Shown here: positions 25,231-36,500 of the stretch, piece by piece
Layout of the letters: each line of letters starts with the position of its first letter
Numbering within the stretch: position 1 is the first letter of the stretch
Assembly: GCA_039111635.1 (NCBI GenBank)
Contig: JBCAQO010000005.1
Location: forward strand, 930,001 to 994,000
DNA length: 64,000 nucleotides
Direction: 5' to 3'
Source: Heterobasidion occidentale
Taxonomy: Eukaryota; Basidiomycota; Agaricomycetes; Russulales; Bondarzewiaceae
The notes under the pieces: model-generated
Databases searched by the model: none
Told to the model about the DNA's origin: nothing
Seen by the model: the letters and a program-made list of their open reading frames with translations, nothing else
Translations under genes and position numbers: made by a program

Positions 25231-27014
25231 TGCAATCTTTCAGGCTATGTTAGGTGCCTAGCCTGGAAATGAAATGGCAGTAAAGAGAGAAGGTTCATTA
25301 ACACACCCCATACCACGGTACGATACGATAACGATTTCATTGTTCATTCCTGCTTTTATGGTACATGCCAGTATCTGTCTCTCTTCTCTTCTCTTCTGTG
25401 CCTGTTCAAATCAGGTGTATGATCCTTGAAGCTGCGCACTGTGCCACGGTCCCACTATATAACAATGTACAACAAGGATAACGCCTGACGATCGTGAATG
25501 TTCCCTGGACATGGATCAGAGTTTGGGTGAAGGAGATCGCATAGATGTCTTCGTGGGTATAATCACAGCCAGTCAATTGACTCGGCACCTGTGATCAGAA
25601 GAGCTGCACAAGCACACCAACGACCGCACGACGACCAACAGCCTGATGAATTGTTAAGATGCGCGAAAGACCCCAGAAAATGGAAACACCAGGAGATGGA
25701 ATATGGAATCGATTCTGCTCATTGAGCGGATTCCTCTGGTGCTGGCATAGATACTCTCTTTACTTGTGCTGAGTCTAGCTGAGCTTCGCTCCTGACATGA
25801 CATTCGTAGAGAGTGAGTGATCTCCCATCCCAGATATCTCTGTAATGTGGATGATGTCAAATCATCCTGGGGCATACTCAATTTGGACGCGTAGCCTGTC
25901 AATGGATACAGGCCGGACACGATTGGATACTACCAATTAGCGGCTGAGCAGTATCAAATAGCGCTGGAAACCGCAGTTCCATAAGGAGCGGCTTCCTCTG
26001 GCTTCTCGAGAGGAGAGTTACACGATACACATGTATGCAGAACCGTGTATCAGGGTTACCGTTCCCATCTGCAATAACCCTAATGCGATATCAGATGGCA
26101 GATTGAATGAATCTGAGACTCGTCTCGTTCACCTTCATCGGAGTCCTTCAAGTTGTAATCTCTTCGATGATCTCTTCAGAGGTTGTTCTTGAGACGGCTG
26201 GAGTAGACGAGAGGTCGCTTGACAAGAGCTGAATTTTTGCTGGCGCTTATATTCAAAACGTTCATTTCAAAGCGCAGCAGCAGACGTTATGAGTTGGGTT
26301 CCGTTAGTCGCTCAGCAGCGCTTAGCCCTGACAGGACAACGTCGATGACTCATCAACGTTATATGCCTCTTGTTCTCACGCTTCCCTTGCCTATGCACCC
26401 TGACCATGGTTCAACTAGCAGTTTCCCAGAGAAAGGCCTTTCAAGCTTCAAGTTGGAGATAACCATAATCGCCAAATGTCGACGAGATTTGTCTTTGATG
26501 TCTGGCCATTTTACTGCTCATTGAATACATGTAAAGCCGTGAAGCAACACCACACCCAGCCCGTGCCTCAGGACCGTTGAAGAAACTTCTAAATTCCCAT
26601 GTTACTACCCATGGTGAGTGTCGTTACCTCCGCAGCCTGCTATTTCTCCGGATGATCGCAAGATCGCAGCATTTGATACCTCAGAAGCATATCGGCACGC
26701 AGGTCCATGTTCCACCTCTCATTTGACCTTTCTACGGGTCAGATAGGTTGAGAAAAGTGATTGGTCGCCGCTTGTGCTCCAGAGTTACCCTCCATGACGA
26801 AGTATTTGAAGTCGACGTGCACCCGTAAGATTGCCCCCCCTTTTTGACCGCTGCACAGGTTGCCCTTCTTTTATAAGTGCGAACCAGAGACGCATCGGTT
26901 CCTCATTCATCTCGCTCTGTTGTATATGCTTTGACTTTCTGCGCTTGCGGGCTCGCACTCGTGAAGACTTTTGCATTCGTTTCCACACAAGATCCTTCTT
27001 TCTGACTCCATTCC
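25231..27014. other. Intergenic, 1.8 kb, no gene seen
   Basis: Open frames here are short, with no family resemblance. A small pyrimidine microsatellite, (TCTTC)n-like, sits at about 25378-25397. The right end must hold the promoter of the seven-helix protein gene. Confidence 0.45.
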
Positions 27015-28423
27015 ATGTCTTCCAATTCATCTGCCGTTGAACTAGAACAGTTTGCCCAACATAACTTTGGAAAGGTGGAAGACTATTTGCTCATCTTTTT
27101 TGTAGGGAACATATTCTACGGTGCGTCTCCCTTTTCTGACATCTCGACGAGTCCAGCATATGCATGTGCTAAATTGTGCCATAGGACTGTTCATCGTTCT
27201 CATTACGCTCTCCACATACTTCCTTTGGTACGAATTCTTTACTTTGAAGATTCTCTCCGTGAAGACTGACGAGACGATAGTTTCCAAGGCATCAAGTCAC
27301 GAGCGAGTGTGGGCTTGCTCGTCGTGACTATGATAATGTTTGCCACCTCTTCCACGTACTTGGGCCTCAGCTTGGCCAATGCCTTATTGAACTCCCAAAT
27401 TGATCTGTACGCGGCCATACAGAGTGCCACGAACATACAGCTTCCAATCTATCATAAGCTCATCCAAATGCTAGTGTTACCGCGATTACAGAATGCACAA
27501 AATTTCTTGCCCGTCATCAACGTTCGTATATCCATCGTAATGAAGTTCTATTGGGTCGCTCATGTTTACAAAATGCTAGTATGTCCTCAGTGATGCGATC
27601 GTCATTTGGAGAGCTTGGGTTTTGTGGGAACATAATATTCGAGTCTTAGCCGCCCCAATAGTTCTACTAATTGGAACCACCGGTACCCATGCTATTCTTA
27701 CTCTCACCCTATCTCTACTGATATCTCGGCTTAGGTGCGGCACTAGCTAGCGCAGCTTTCGAAGTCAAGTTGGCTGCTGATGGATACCACACAACTGCGG
27801 CTTCGAGCAATCTCATGTCCCTTGGCAACCTTCAATATGCTGTTTGGTTCATGACACTGGCCACAAACCTCGTTGCCACAGTGCTCATCACGATCAAAGC
27901 ATGGTAGGTCATCGAAATCCATGACCTGATAAAGAACTCACTAGCGCGCTATTATTTGTCAGGCAACATCGGCAAGTTTTGAGAGCCACCATGGGCGCAG
28001 GGAATGGAAGCACGATGGCGGAAAGGATGATGGCCCTTCTCGTTGAGTCTGGCGCTCTCTACTGTGTGATCTGGGTAAGTCCAATAAATTGTTCCGTTTC
28101 CTTGCGTCTTAAATTTTGTGCGTTTGAACACAGGCGATCTTCATACTGGCTAACTTCAATTTTTTCGGTCAAGTCGGCAATGACATCACCAGAGCCATCA
28201 TGGTACAAGTCACGGTCCGTCAATCTGCTCGTTGTTCATCTTCGCGCCTCCGTTTATCAACTCACAAATGGGGCAGGGTATATACCCTACAGTGATCGTT
28301 GTCTTGGTCGCCCTCCGGCGAACAGCCTGGGACGTGAACTACACCAACGATGATACAGTTCCATCCAAAACACACGTCGTTATAGGTTCCCCTCTTCTGA
28401 TGGCAGTCATTCTTTTAAACTGA
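27015..28423 (+). CDS. Seven-helix membrane protein, basidiomycete family
   Basis: Integral membrane protein of unknown function, of a type expanded in mushroom-forming fungi. It starts MSSNSSAVELEQF. Hydrophobic helices follow: VEDYLLIFFVGNIFYG, LFIVLITLSTYFLW, VGLLVVTMIMFATSSTYLGL, then the hallmark SDAIVIWRAWVLW, a helix near APIVLLIGTTGAALAS, then LQYAVWFMTLATNLVATVLI, and MALLVESGALYCVIW. The last hydrophobic part is GIYPTVIVVLVALRRTAWD. About five short introns join these frames. It resembles a G-protein-coupled receptor only in overall topology; I see no diagnostic GPCR motif. A close relative in the same order of segments lies at 60108-61497. The family match is clear from that comparison; splice sites are approximate. 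Confidence 0.75.
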
Positions 28424-28806
28424 GCAAAGCATCGAGCAAGCCCAATGGGGAGGTCTGATTTTCTGCCATTGGGCATAGTTTGATTGCATTGCTTTGGTGC
28501 GCTAAGCTTATGTACAGTAGAGACCGTCATTCGTTAATGCTAGCGTTTAATACGTGTACTTGTATCTTCCATCCGTGCTCAGACGGCCGTATTGACCATG
28601 ATGAAAGTTCATCTGTGGATAATGCCGAGGTCATGAGAGCATTGAGTCGATGAAAAAGGGCCACGGTTTCGATATAAACGCGCACAAATGAAATTATCTG
28701 TTGTAAAGTACATGAATCCGAGTCCGAGAATCATAAATATCATATCGTGTCTTTTTCCAGAGTCCATGCTAGGTGCCTGAGGACATTGTGGACAACACGA
28801 GGCCAT
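28424..28806. other. Convergent intergenic region
   Basis: About 380 bp between the 3' ends of two convergent genes. No coding frame or other element was recognised. Confidence 0.4.
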
Positions 28807-31102
28807 CTAGAAATACTTGTCCCAGAACCCCTGGGTACCGTTAGTGCTTGCCACCTGCTCGACTCCAAGCAACTTCATGACCAGGTTGTAGATCTCGACG
28901 TTCTGGAACGTGTTCATGACATAGGTATCGTCCGACGTCGAGTGCCATCCTTTGTTGGGGCGAGAGAGCGCACGTGATAGGAGGCTGCGTGAGCGGGTCT
29001 GGTGGACTGCTTTGGCGACGGAGGAAAAGGGACCATGTGCGACGAACATGGCGTGCATGGACGGGTCGTTGTTGTCGTATCCGTGATTCTGGGAGTAGAT
29101 AGAAATATGAGCGATTAGCTTCAATATTCAATTGAGCAGCCTTACACCCTTGGTCAAACCGACGTCACCCTCTTTGCGAGTCGTGAGGACATAGCCGATT
29201 TTCGGAACAACATAAACAGGCGCGATGCGTGGGCTGTGTGCGAAGTGGTACCTCTCGGGCATAGTTTCTGGCGTGAACACTTCGAACTTGTCCTTATTGT
29301 CGGCCGCAGCTGCACGGAGTACTTCCAGATAATAAGCTGCATTGCGAGAAGAGTTAAAATGAAGACCCATAGAAGGCCATCCTGGTAGCAAGAAAAAAAA
29401 ACAAGTTTATTAGCACAATCATGCCTAAGGGATGACTATGCTACATACCATCTTCGTGTTCAATCGAAGCCCAACCCTGCTCGCCAAGGATGTCGTCCAT
29501 GTATATAAACTCAGGATGGCTTGTGTCAGTCATACCGTGGTCGCTGACGAAAATAATATCAACGATGTTCGTCAAGTTCCGATCGACAAGGCCAGTATGT
29601 AGGTCTTTCGCGAAGGTGTCGACGTAACGAAGTGTATCCTGCGCTCTGATATAAGGGCAAATACACATGCCAAGAAAACGGTAGGACGAACATTGACGAG
29701 GGCGGAGTATGGCCCTGTAGCATGGCCTGCCTGATCCAAAGAAGGCTCATACGCTACCGTAGGCGATAAGATGAATCTTCCATGATGTGTACAAATTTTA
29801 CTACGTACCCATGATCAGCTGTGGTCGTTCCTCGAGGGGAAGGTCAATCCAGCTCAGTATTTGATTTAGCTTCTCGCTTAAAGGAACCTTGTCCTACGAT
29901 CAAGCAAAACGTGGGAAGAGTGAGTTTGACAATGATGATCAGATGCGTACCCTCCAGGGTGAAAAGTATGATGGCGTCGCTCCGGTCATCGTCTTCGGAG
30001 GTCCGGGCCTGCAACATCACGGGGAATAAGAGCTCCGCACATTGAGAGACGGGTGTTATCCGGGACGTGCGTACCACATGAGATTTGCATTGATCACTCC
30101 AGCCTTACCAGCTGTCTCCCACATCTAGAGTTATAAGATCAAATGAATCGTCGTATATGGGCAAAGTCTGGCTGGAGTCCTACCGGCTCGCCGAACCACC
30201 AATGCGGCTTCCAACAGGACGCAATCTGGTTGTAATGAAACTCTGAGTCCGTGATCTTGTCCCAGAAGTTCTGATAACGCGGTTGTGAGTTCAAGAATTG
30301 GGATGAGCTTGTCTTCATACATTCGCGACGATACCGTGAGACTCGGCATAAAGACCTGTCCTGGAAGTCAGGGTCAGTATCATTGAAGATAGATCAAATT
30401 TCATCCTACTTACATTAAAGCCCAGTGATTGCTTGCTTACCTTGTATCAGTAACAAGGACATGAAGGTTGGGTAGCGTCAATAAAACTTACGGGAATGTC
30501 AAGGTCTACGAAGCAAAAAGATCAGCTTTTATATTGAGCGATCGAAGGAGAAGCATACAGGAAAAATCGGCTTCATAGACTTCGCGCGAAGACCCTGCTT
30601 GCTGATGTCCAGCAGATGGGGTGTCAAATCCCTCTCCAGATAATCCGCTCTACATTATGTAATCAAGGCAAACGTGTAGACCTCCAATCGTTGAATCATA
30701 CCTCAAGCCGTCAATAGACACGATGAGGACTGTTCGCTTGAAGTCATGGGTTCCATTGGAGCGAAGACTTTGCCCGTTGAAGTGGAGGGACTTTGCAGAT
30801 TCCGATGCATCCTTCGAACAGCCCGTCAACAACGATGCAACGTACATTCCGGTGACTATCAGGCTGATGGTCCCTCCTAGCGCAAATAGAGTAGTCCTGA
30901 TATGTTTACGAAAGACATTGCTGCTCTTGATACTAGTCGCATTGCTATGGCCTCTAGAGGACAAGAGAGGGGTATCGGTGCCAGATAACAGGCCCTTACG
31001 CTCTTCGTCGATAGCGATCCCGTAGTCGTTGTGAGATGAGACACCGGTGGATGAATGGTCCAAAAATCCGGAAGCAGCGATGCGGTCACTATGTCCGTCC
31101 AT
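28807..31102 (-). CDS. Type II membrane nucleotide pyrophosphatase/phosphodiesterase (NPP family)
   Basis: Ectonucleotide pyrophosphatase/phosphodiesterase of the alkaline-phosphatase superfamily. It hydrolyses nucleotide or phosphodiester bonds outside the cell or in the vacuole lumen; the substrate is not known. A cytosolic N-terminus of about 70 residues precedes one membrane segment (TLFALGGTISLIVTGMYVA). The catalytic domain opens TVLIVSIDGLR. The nucleophile motif PIFPTLTFPNHWALMTGLY contains the catalytic threonine, and AESHGIVAN follows. Metal ligands appear in YEPSLDQAGHATGP and FVSDHGMTDTSHPEF. The C-terminus ends NGTQGFWDKYF. More than ten introns cut it, two flanking very small exons (30492-30505 and 30414-30431) that rebuild the nucleophile motif exactly. 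It diverges from the F-box gene, whose start is about 280 bp away. Confidence 0.9.
30414..30431 (-). other. 18-nt exon of the phosphodiesterase gene
   Basis: Encodes NHWAL and half of the next Met of the nucleophile motif. It is preceded by an intron ending GCAAG and followed by GTAAGT. The reading frame and the family motif both require it. Confidence 0.7.
30492..30505 (-). other. 14-nt exon of the phosphodiesterase gene
   Basis: Encodes TLTF plus two bases of Pro, including the residue expected to be the catalytic threonine or its neighbour. It follows an intron ending CGTAG and precedes GTAAGT. Without it the PIFP...NHW motif is broken. Confidence 0.7.
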
Positions 31103-31381
31103 CGTGGGTGGGGGATTGGTAGGGAAGAGAAAGGACGCAGAACGAAGCCTAATAGTAAAGCTGCCTGAGGCCGTGAGCGGCGCTCGTGAGGTTAGGGTCA
31201 GCGTCTGTTTCTGCTGAACGAACCCATTTGGATAGCACCCTAACCTCTTCTAATCCTTCATAAACTATGTATTCACAGAACGAGAGTCGAGAATGTCAAA
31301 CATTCTAGAAAGCGGTCGGGTCTCAAAGTACGTCCTCGGCTTTCCATGATATCTCGAACCGATGGCGCCTCGTAGTGCCCC

Positions 31382-33117
31382 ATGAGTTACTGGAGTCGTG
31401 CAGTAAATGCGAGACTCATCGCGCTCGATGCCCTTCAAGCACTCGCTAGCACTCTCAATAGCACCAATCCAGAAGTATTACAAGAACAACTATCGTCCCT
31501 ACACGTCGCCACAACTGCTATTGGCACATGGCACAACAAGCAGCGTCCCGTATCGAGTCTCCCACCCGAGCTTCTGGGACGCGTTTTCTACTTTGTGGCT
31601 CAAAACGAGCCTAACCCTGATTATCATTGCGAGCTCTGGTGGAAGATGGTTGCTCAAACTTGCAGTCGCTGGCGACAAATTGGGCTGGAACAGTTGACTC
31701 TTTGGGCTGACATCGACGTCCGAGTCGGCTCTATTTGGGCCACCGAGATGATCAGACGCGCACAACAGGTGCCCCTAACGATTACGGACATTCACAAGAC
31801 CTCGCGCGGAAAATACAGCAAGATGATTCAGATGGTCAAAGCCAACCTGTCTCGTATAAAAGCGCTTGCACTCGATTGGCAGTAGGAGAAATTTTACCGC
31901 TCTCTCAAAGCTATTTGTAGTCCCCATGCCCCTCCTCGAGCGATTGGAGTTGGGATCTGGTTATCGCGGTCCCCACAAACCACTTATTCTCCCTGATCAT
32001 CTTTTTGCCGGCGATGCCCCCAACCTCCGAACTGCGATCTTCAAAGGGGTCCAGATCCCTTGGTCATCCCCGCTCCTACACAACTTGACCACTGTCGATA
32101 TACCTACCATCTCATTTGGAGCCTTCTGTGGGGAACTCTGTATTACCATCGAATGGTGTGTTCTTCGATGCGTTGAGGCAAATGCACTGTTTACAAGTCC
32201 TGTATATCGAAAACTACTTCCCTCCCTACCCTCTTTCAGCATCTTCGGCACCTAATCGGATGCGCAAACCCATAGTCGAACTCCCCCAGCTATCGCATCT
32301 TACACTGCACGGGCATCTGTCTGGCTGCACAGCTGTTCTCGGAAGCATACACGTTCCTGCTATAATGTGGTTGGATCTAAAGTCCTCTGGTGGTGATTGT
32401 GAAGACCTCACCGCCGTCTTCCCTGTCGTTGAAGACTGCAATCGCAACTCGAGCAATTTGTCATCCTTGCACACCTCGAAGGTGTCCTTCTTTCAAACGT
32501 GTCTCACAATGTCTTCGCGACGCCCAACCTCGCGGATCTCTGAATTTGAAAGTACCATCGGTCGTGATTCGTCTCCACCCAACATTTCCCTTTCATTCGA
32601 GCCAATATGAAACCTCGACCAGAGTCATATACAGATGCTCATTCGGTCCATGGGCATCCTAGATCTTTCTACTATCGACATCAGATATTCGGATGACTTC
32701 CCGGTGAATCAGGCGAATGTGCTTGAGATATACAGACTTGCTCAGGACGTAAAATGCATGTCTATCGCAGAGGTTGGCGGCCATCAGTATTGTGCAATGC
32801 TGGACCCTACGCCTGTCACCGCGGGGAGCAGCAGGATAGAAGATGACGGCGGACGCAGCCATGATGTCCCCTTCCCGAACCTCCGAGCGCTCCGTCTACA
32901 AAATGTTAACCAACATAAAAACGTCGATTTCGGACAGATGCTCTTGCGGCTGCTCTTGCGGCGGAAGGAGCTTCAATCACCGATACAGAGTGTCGCCATC
33001 GAATACTGTAAATTCTCTAAGGACTATATTCAGGAACTGAGAAAGATTGTGCCCCATGTGACCTCAAAAAATACCTGTATTTATAGACGGGCCATCCGCG
33101 TATTTCCTCTTCATTGA
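31382..33117 (+). CDS. F-box/LRR-like protein gene, disrupted
   Basis: The first 155 residues are intact: a coiled N-terminus, then the F-box LPPELLGRVFYFV with CSRWRQIGLEQLTLW. F-box proteins usually carry substrates to SCF ubiquitin ligases. An intron at 31854-31920 plausibly links to the next frame (PMPLLERLELGSGYRGP). From there on, leucine-rich pieces typical of mushroom F-box proteins (FFDALRQMHCLQVLYIENYF, LVILAHLEG-like, DLSTIDIRYSDDF, NLRALRLQNV) lie in changing frames. Shifts fall near 32110, 32420, 32550 and 32630, some of them with stops. The shifts have mixed signs, so this is probably a decaying gene, though assembly errors may add to it. The coordinates give the span of recognisable coding sequence. 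Confidence 0.55.
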
Positions 33118-33513
33118 AAAAAATGTTTGTTAGCGATCCTATACTTGCCATTTACCACATCGAGGCGTACATCCCAACACAATGACAACTTCAGCGCAGC
33201 GAGACTTGACTTCGACCCAGTAATGCGATAGCAACGCCAGAGGATAGGTGATTCCACAGTACCAGCGACACTTCTCGAGCCTCAACCTTTCAGTTCGCAG
33301 TGGCTCTGGGAGTCATGCTGATGTCTTGGTTTCTGTGTCTCGTTGTACTAGAAGCGTTTACTAAAACTTTGATCCATAGTGGGTTGTCCCGGTCATGGAG
33401 TTTTGTTTGGCGCAAGGATGGAAGTTTGTGACTTACTATTTCTGTCCTAAGGGCTAGTCAGTCGGAATCGTGTTTATGCCATGACATTGTCGACGAATAT
33501 ATACAACAAAATG
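33118..33513. other. Convergent intergenic region
   Basis: About 400 bp between the F-box remnant and the 3' end of the midasin gene. No feature was recognised. Confidence 0.4.
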
Positions 33514-36500
33514 TTACTCCTCGGAAATCCGTTCGAAAAACTGCTTCAAGGTGCCCGACAACACCTCTGGCAACGCTCAACGTTCCGCAGTACCACATAA
33601 TACTCAAATGGGAACGAGTCGAGGTACCTCTGCATCTGCAACTCCATCCGCCCGTCAACTTGTTTGTACGCGACTTGATTCATCGAGAGAATGGAGTTTT
33701 GAACACTTCCACCAGCGACGGAGGATCCCGATCCCGAGAGTGCAAGAGTCGCATTAGAATGAAGGGAGTCAATAACGATGAAGACGATCATGATACGCTT
33801 TTCCTCTGCTTTGCGGAGTACCGTCCGAAGTTTTTCGTGGTCTTGACAAATGCCATCCGAGATGATGATTTCCAACTGCCAGAGATCCGCTGCGGATGAC
33901 GAACTAATAGACCGCCGCTCCCTGGCTTCTTCGAGTATCTTGAGACTGGACTCTACGAGGGAAAGCACATTTGTTGCATTCTGACGGAATCCGAATGCAC
34001 CCATCACCTGCATCCCTGCTTGGTCTGTAAACAGCCCTTCGTCGAACCCATGAAGCACATCAATGGCCTCTCCAAATTTCGCGATCCCTATATCTCCTAC
34101 TTCCAGCCGACTGAGCGCTTTTGATACGAGGGCCAGCGTCTCATACGCAAGGTGGACTGAATGCGACTCGGCCATGGATCTGGAGTCATCGAGAGCTATG
34201 AGCACCTGGTACTCGCGCTGGCTGGGACGGGTCCTGCGCAACCATATCTTGTCTTTGGTATACTCGCTAGCAATATAAGGGATGATCTTCTTCATATTGA
34301 GCCTCTTTCCAGTGCGATAGTCGCCCTTGAGTCTCGTAGCGAGACTGGGTTCTAGGATGAGTCGGAGCTGTTCGCAGAGTGCATAAGACAAGTCATGTGT
34401 CAGAGATTCATAGAGGCGCCAAAGGTTCTCAGCGCCCTCAGCGGGCCGTCCTTCTGCATGCCAGCGGCGCAACTCAGTTTCCACATACGCTTGCCCTTCT
34501 GGCTCCTCGATGTCGACGGCGGGGTCCGGAGCCAAAGCGTCGATGGCGGAGTCAGAGGTTGAGGCTTTTTGTGCGTTGACCTGATGCTGAGTGAGCGCGT
34601 TCTCGATGCCTTCTTGCAGAGCTTCAGCAGTAAGCTCAGGAGGAACGTGTGATGTTTGCGGTTGATTGAAAGGAGGCTCGTCCGCTGGAGGATCGTCAAT
34701 GTCCATGGGGGGATTAAAATCGTTTGTGGGCTGGTCGTCTTCCATCAACTTAAGCTCGCTGAGCTTTGCAGCCTGATCTGCTGCCTCGACCGGACCAAGA
34801 GCCTGCATTTCGTGGTCGACATCATCAGGACGAAGATACTCGAGCTGTGAGGGCTCAGAAGTATCTGCAGGGTGAATACTCTGATCCTGAGCGTCACCAC
34901 TCTCTAGTATGTCGTCAAAGCGCTGACGGATTTCTCTCAACGTATCGCCAAGGCTTCGAAGAGGGTTATTGGACAATTCCGTTTGAGTTGGTTCTTGAGA
35001 CGCTGCACTACCCTGTTGTTGACCAAGTGTAGCAGATCCGGATGAAGGGTTGTCCGCGATATCGGGGACTTTAGACTGATGTTCTTCCACATTTCTACAG
35101 GCATATCAGCAGCTATTCCGACAGAGATCAGATATGGGTCTAACTTACCCTTCTTCATGATTCGCCTCTTCGCCTGAACCGGCACCTTGGCCAGCAGAAC
35201 CTTGAGCACCTCCCGACTGCGAGGCTGCACTCTCTCGTACATTCGAATTGTATGATTCCTCTTGCAATGAATCAGCAGACCCTTCCCCTGGCTGAAGATC
35301 AGGTTGAGCTATAGCATCCTCCCCAGATACCTCAGAGGACGCATCCTCCTCCTCTCGAGTCTCTTGCGTTTGCGTGTCTTCTTCCATCCCCTCATCTGTT
35401 GCATCCAGGGAAGTGCCTTGATCATGACCTGTATCCTCATCACCATCGAAATCCGACATCTGCTCCTCGCGTTCGTCTTGTGGCTGATCTTCGAGCTGTT
35501 CGTCTTCATCCTCTGGTTGTGTGCCCTCTTGCATATCCTCATCGTTGCCCAGGTCCAGGTCATCCGGTAGGTCGAGAGTGTCGGCATTCTGAACATAGTC
35601 GTCGATGGGTGCTCCGGCTCCATCAGGTGCAGTCTCCCCATCCTCATTACCAGGATCGTCTTGCGGTGTCTCCTCATCAACGGTATCATCCTTCTCGTCC
35701 CTTTCCACTTCTTCCCTATCTTTCTGCGACTCTGGCCCCTTTCCCTCCTTTGCGACAACATCTGACTCCCCTCCTTTTTCATTCGATTTATCTTCTTCTG
35801 TCTTTCCTTCCGATCCTCCCTCTGGCCCTTTCTCATCCCCCCAGAGTTTTTCGTCCACGGCTTCGGGATCCGACTTATCCACGTCTCCAATCTGATCGTC
35901 TGGTCCCTCGTCGTCGTCGCCGTCGCCGTCGCCCTCGTTTTCTCCATCCTGTGACTCACTGTCAGGCACGTCTTCCATATCCCCTCCGAAATCGTCTTCC
36001 ATCTCGATAGCGTCTCCTTCTTGGTCTCTGTCCTGTCTTTCCTTATCGGTTTCTCCATCCTCTCCTTTCAAACCTTCTACTTGGCTCTCATCTTCGATGT
36101 CTTTACTCGCGTTCTCGTTCCCTGTTCCTTCGCCTAATCCCATACCGTTTGATGTCTCGGTTCCTTCGTTGCCTTCTCCGGATGTCTCGGCGTCAGGTGG
36201 TTGGCAGAAGCCTTGGGTGGCAAGGGTATTGACGATGGTGCAGACAACATACTGGAGCTTGAAAAGGCTACCAGTCCATGAAACAAGGGTGGTCAAGTGC
36301 CGCTGTAGAAGGTCGATGTAACGGTCTAGGAAGGGCATGAATCGAAGAATCCCAGCTTGTGCAGTCTCGTGAGTTCCGATGTGTAGACGACCAACAACAG
36401 CCTCTAACTTCTGCAGAAGGGGCGATAGATGCAGCATTTTGCTCAAATCTCCCAGGGCACGCGACGTGTTCTTGATGTAGAAGTCGTCGTCCTCGCCTCC

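Noticed and set aside
35309..36058. Long Lys/Arg/Met-rich frame of 249 residues, and a 203-residue plus-strand frame at 35399-36010
   Set aside because: Both are shadows of the repetitive Glu/Asp-coding segment of midasin read in other frames.
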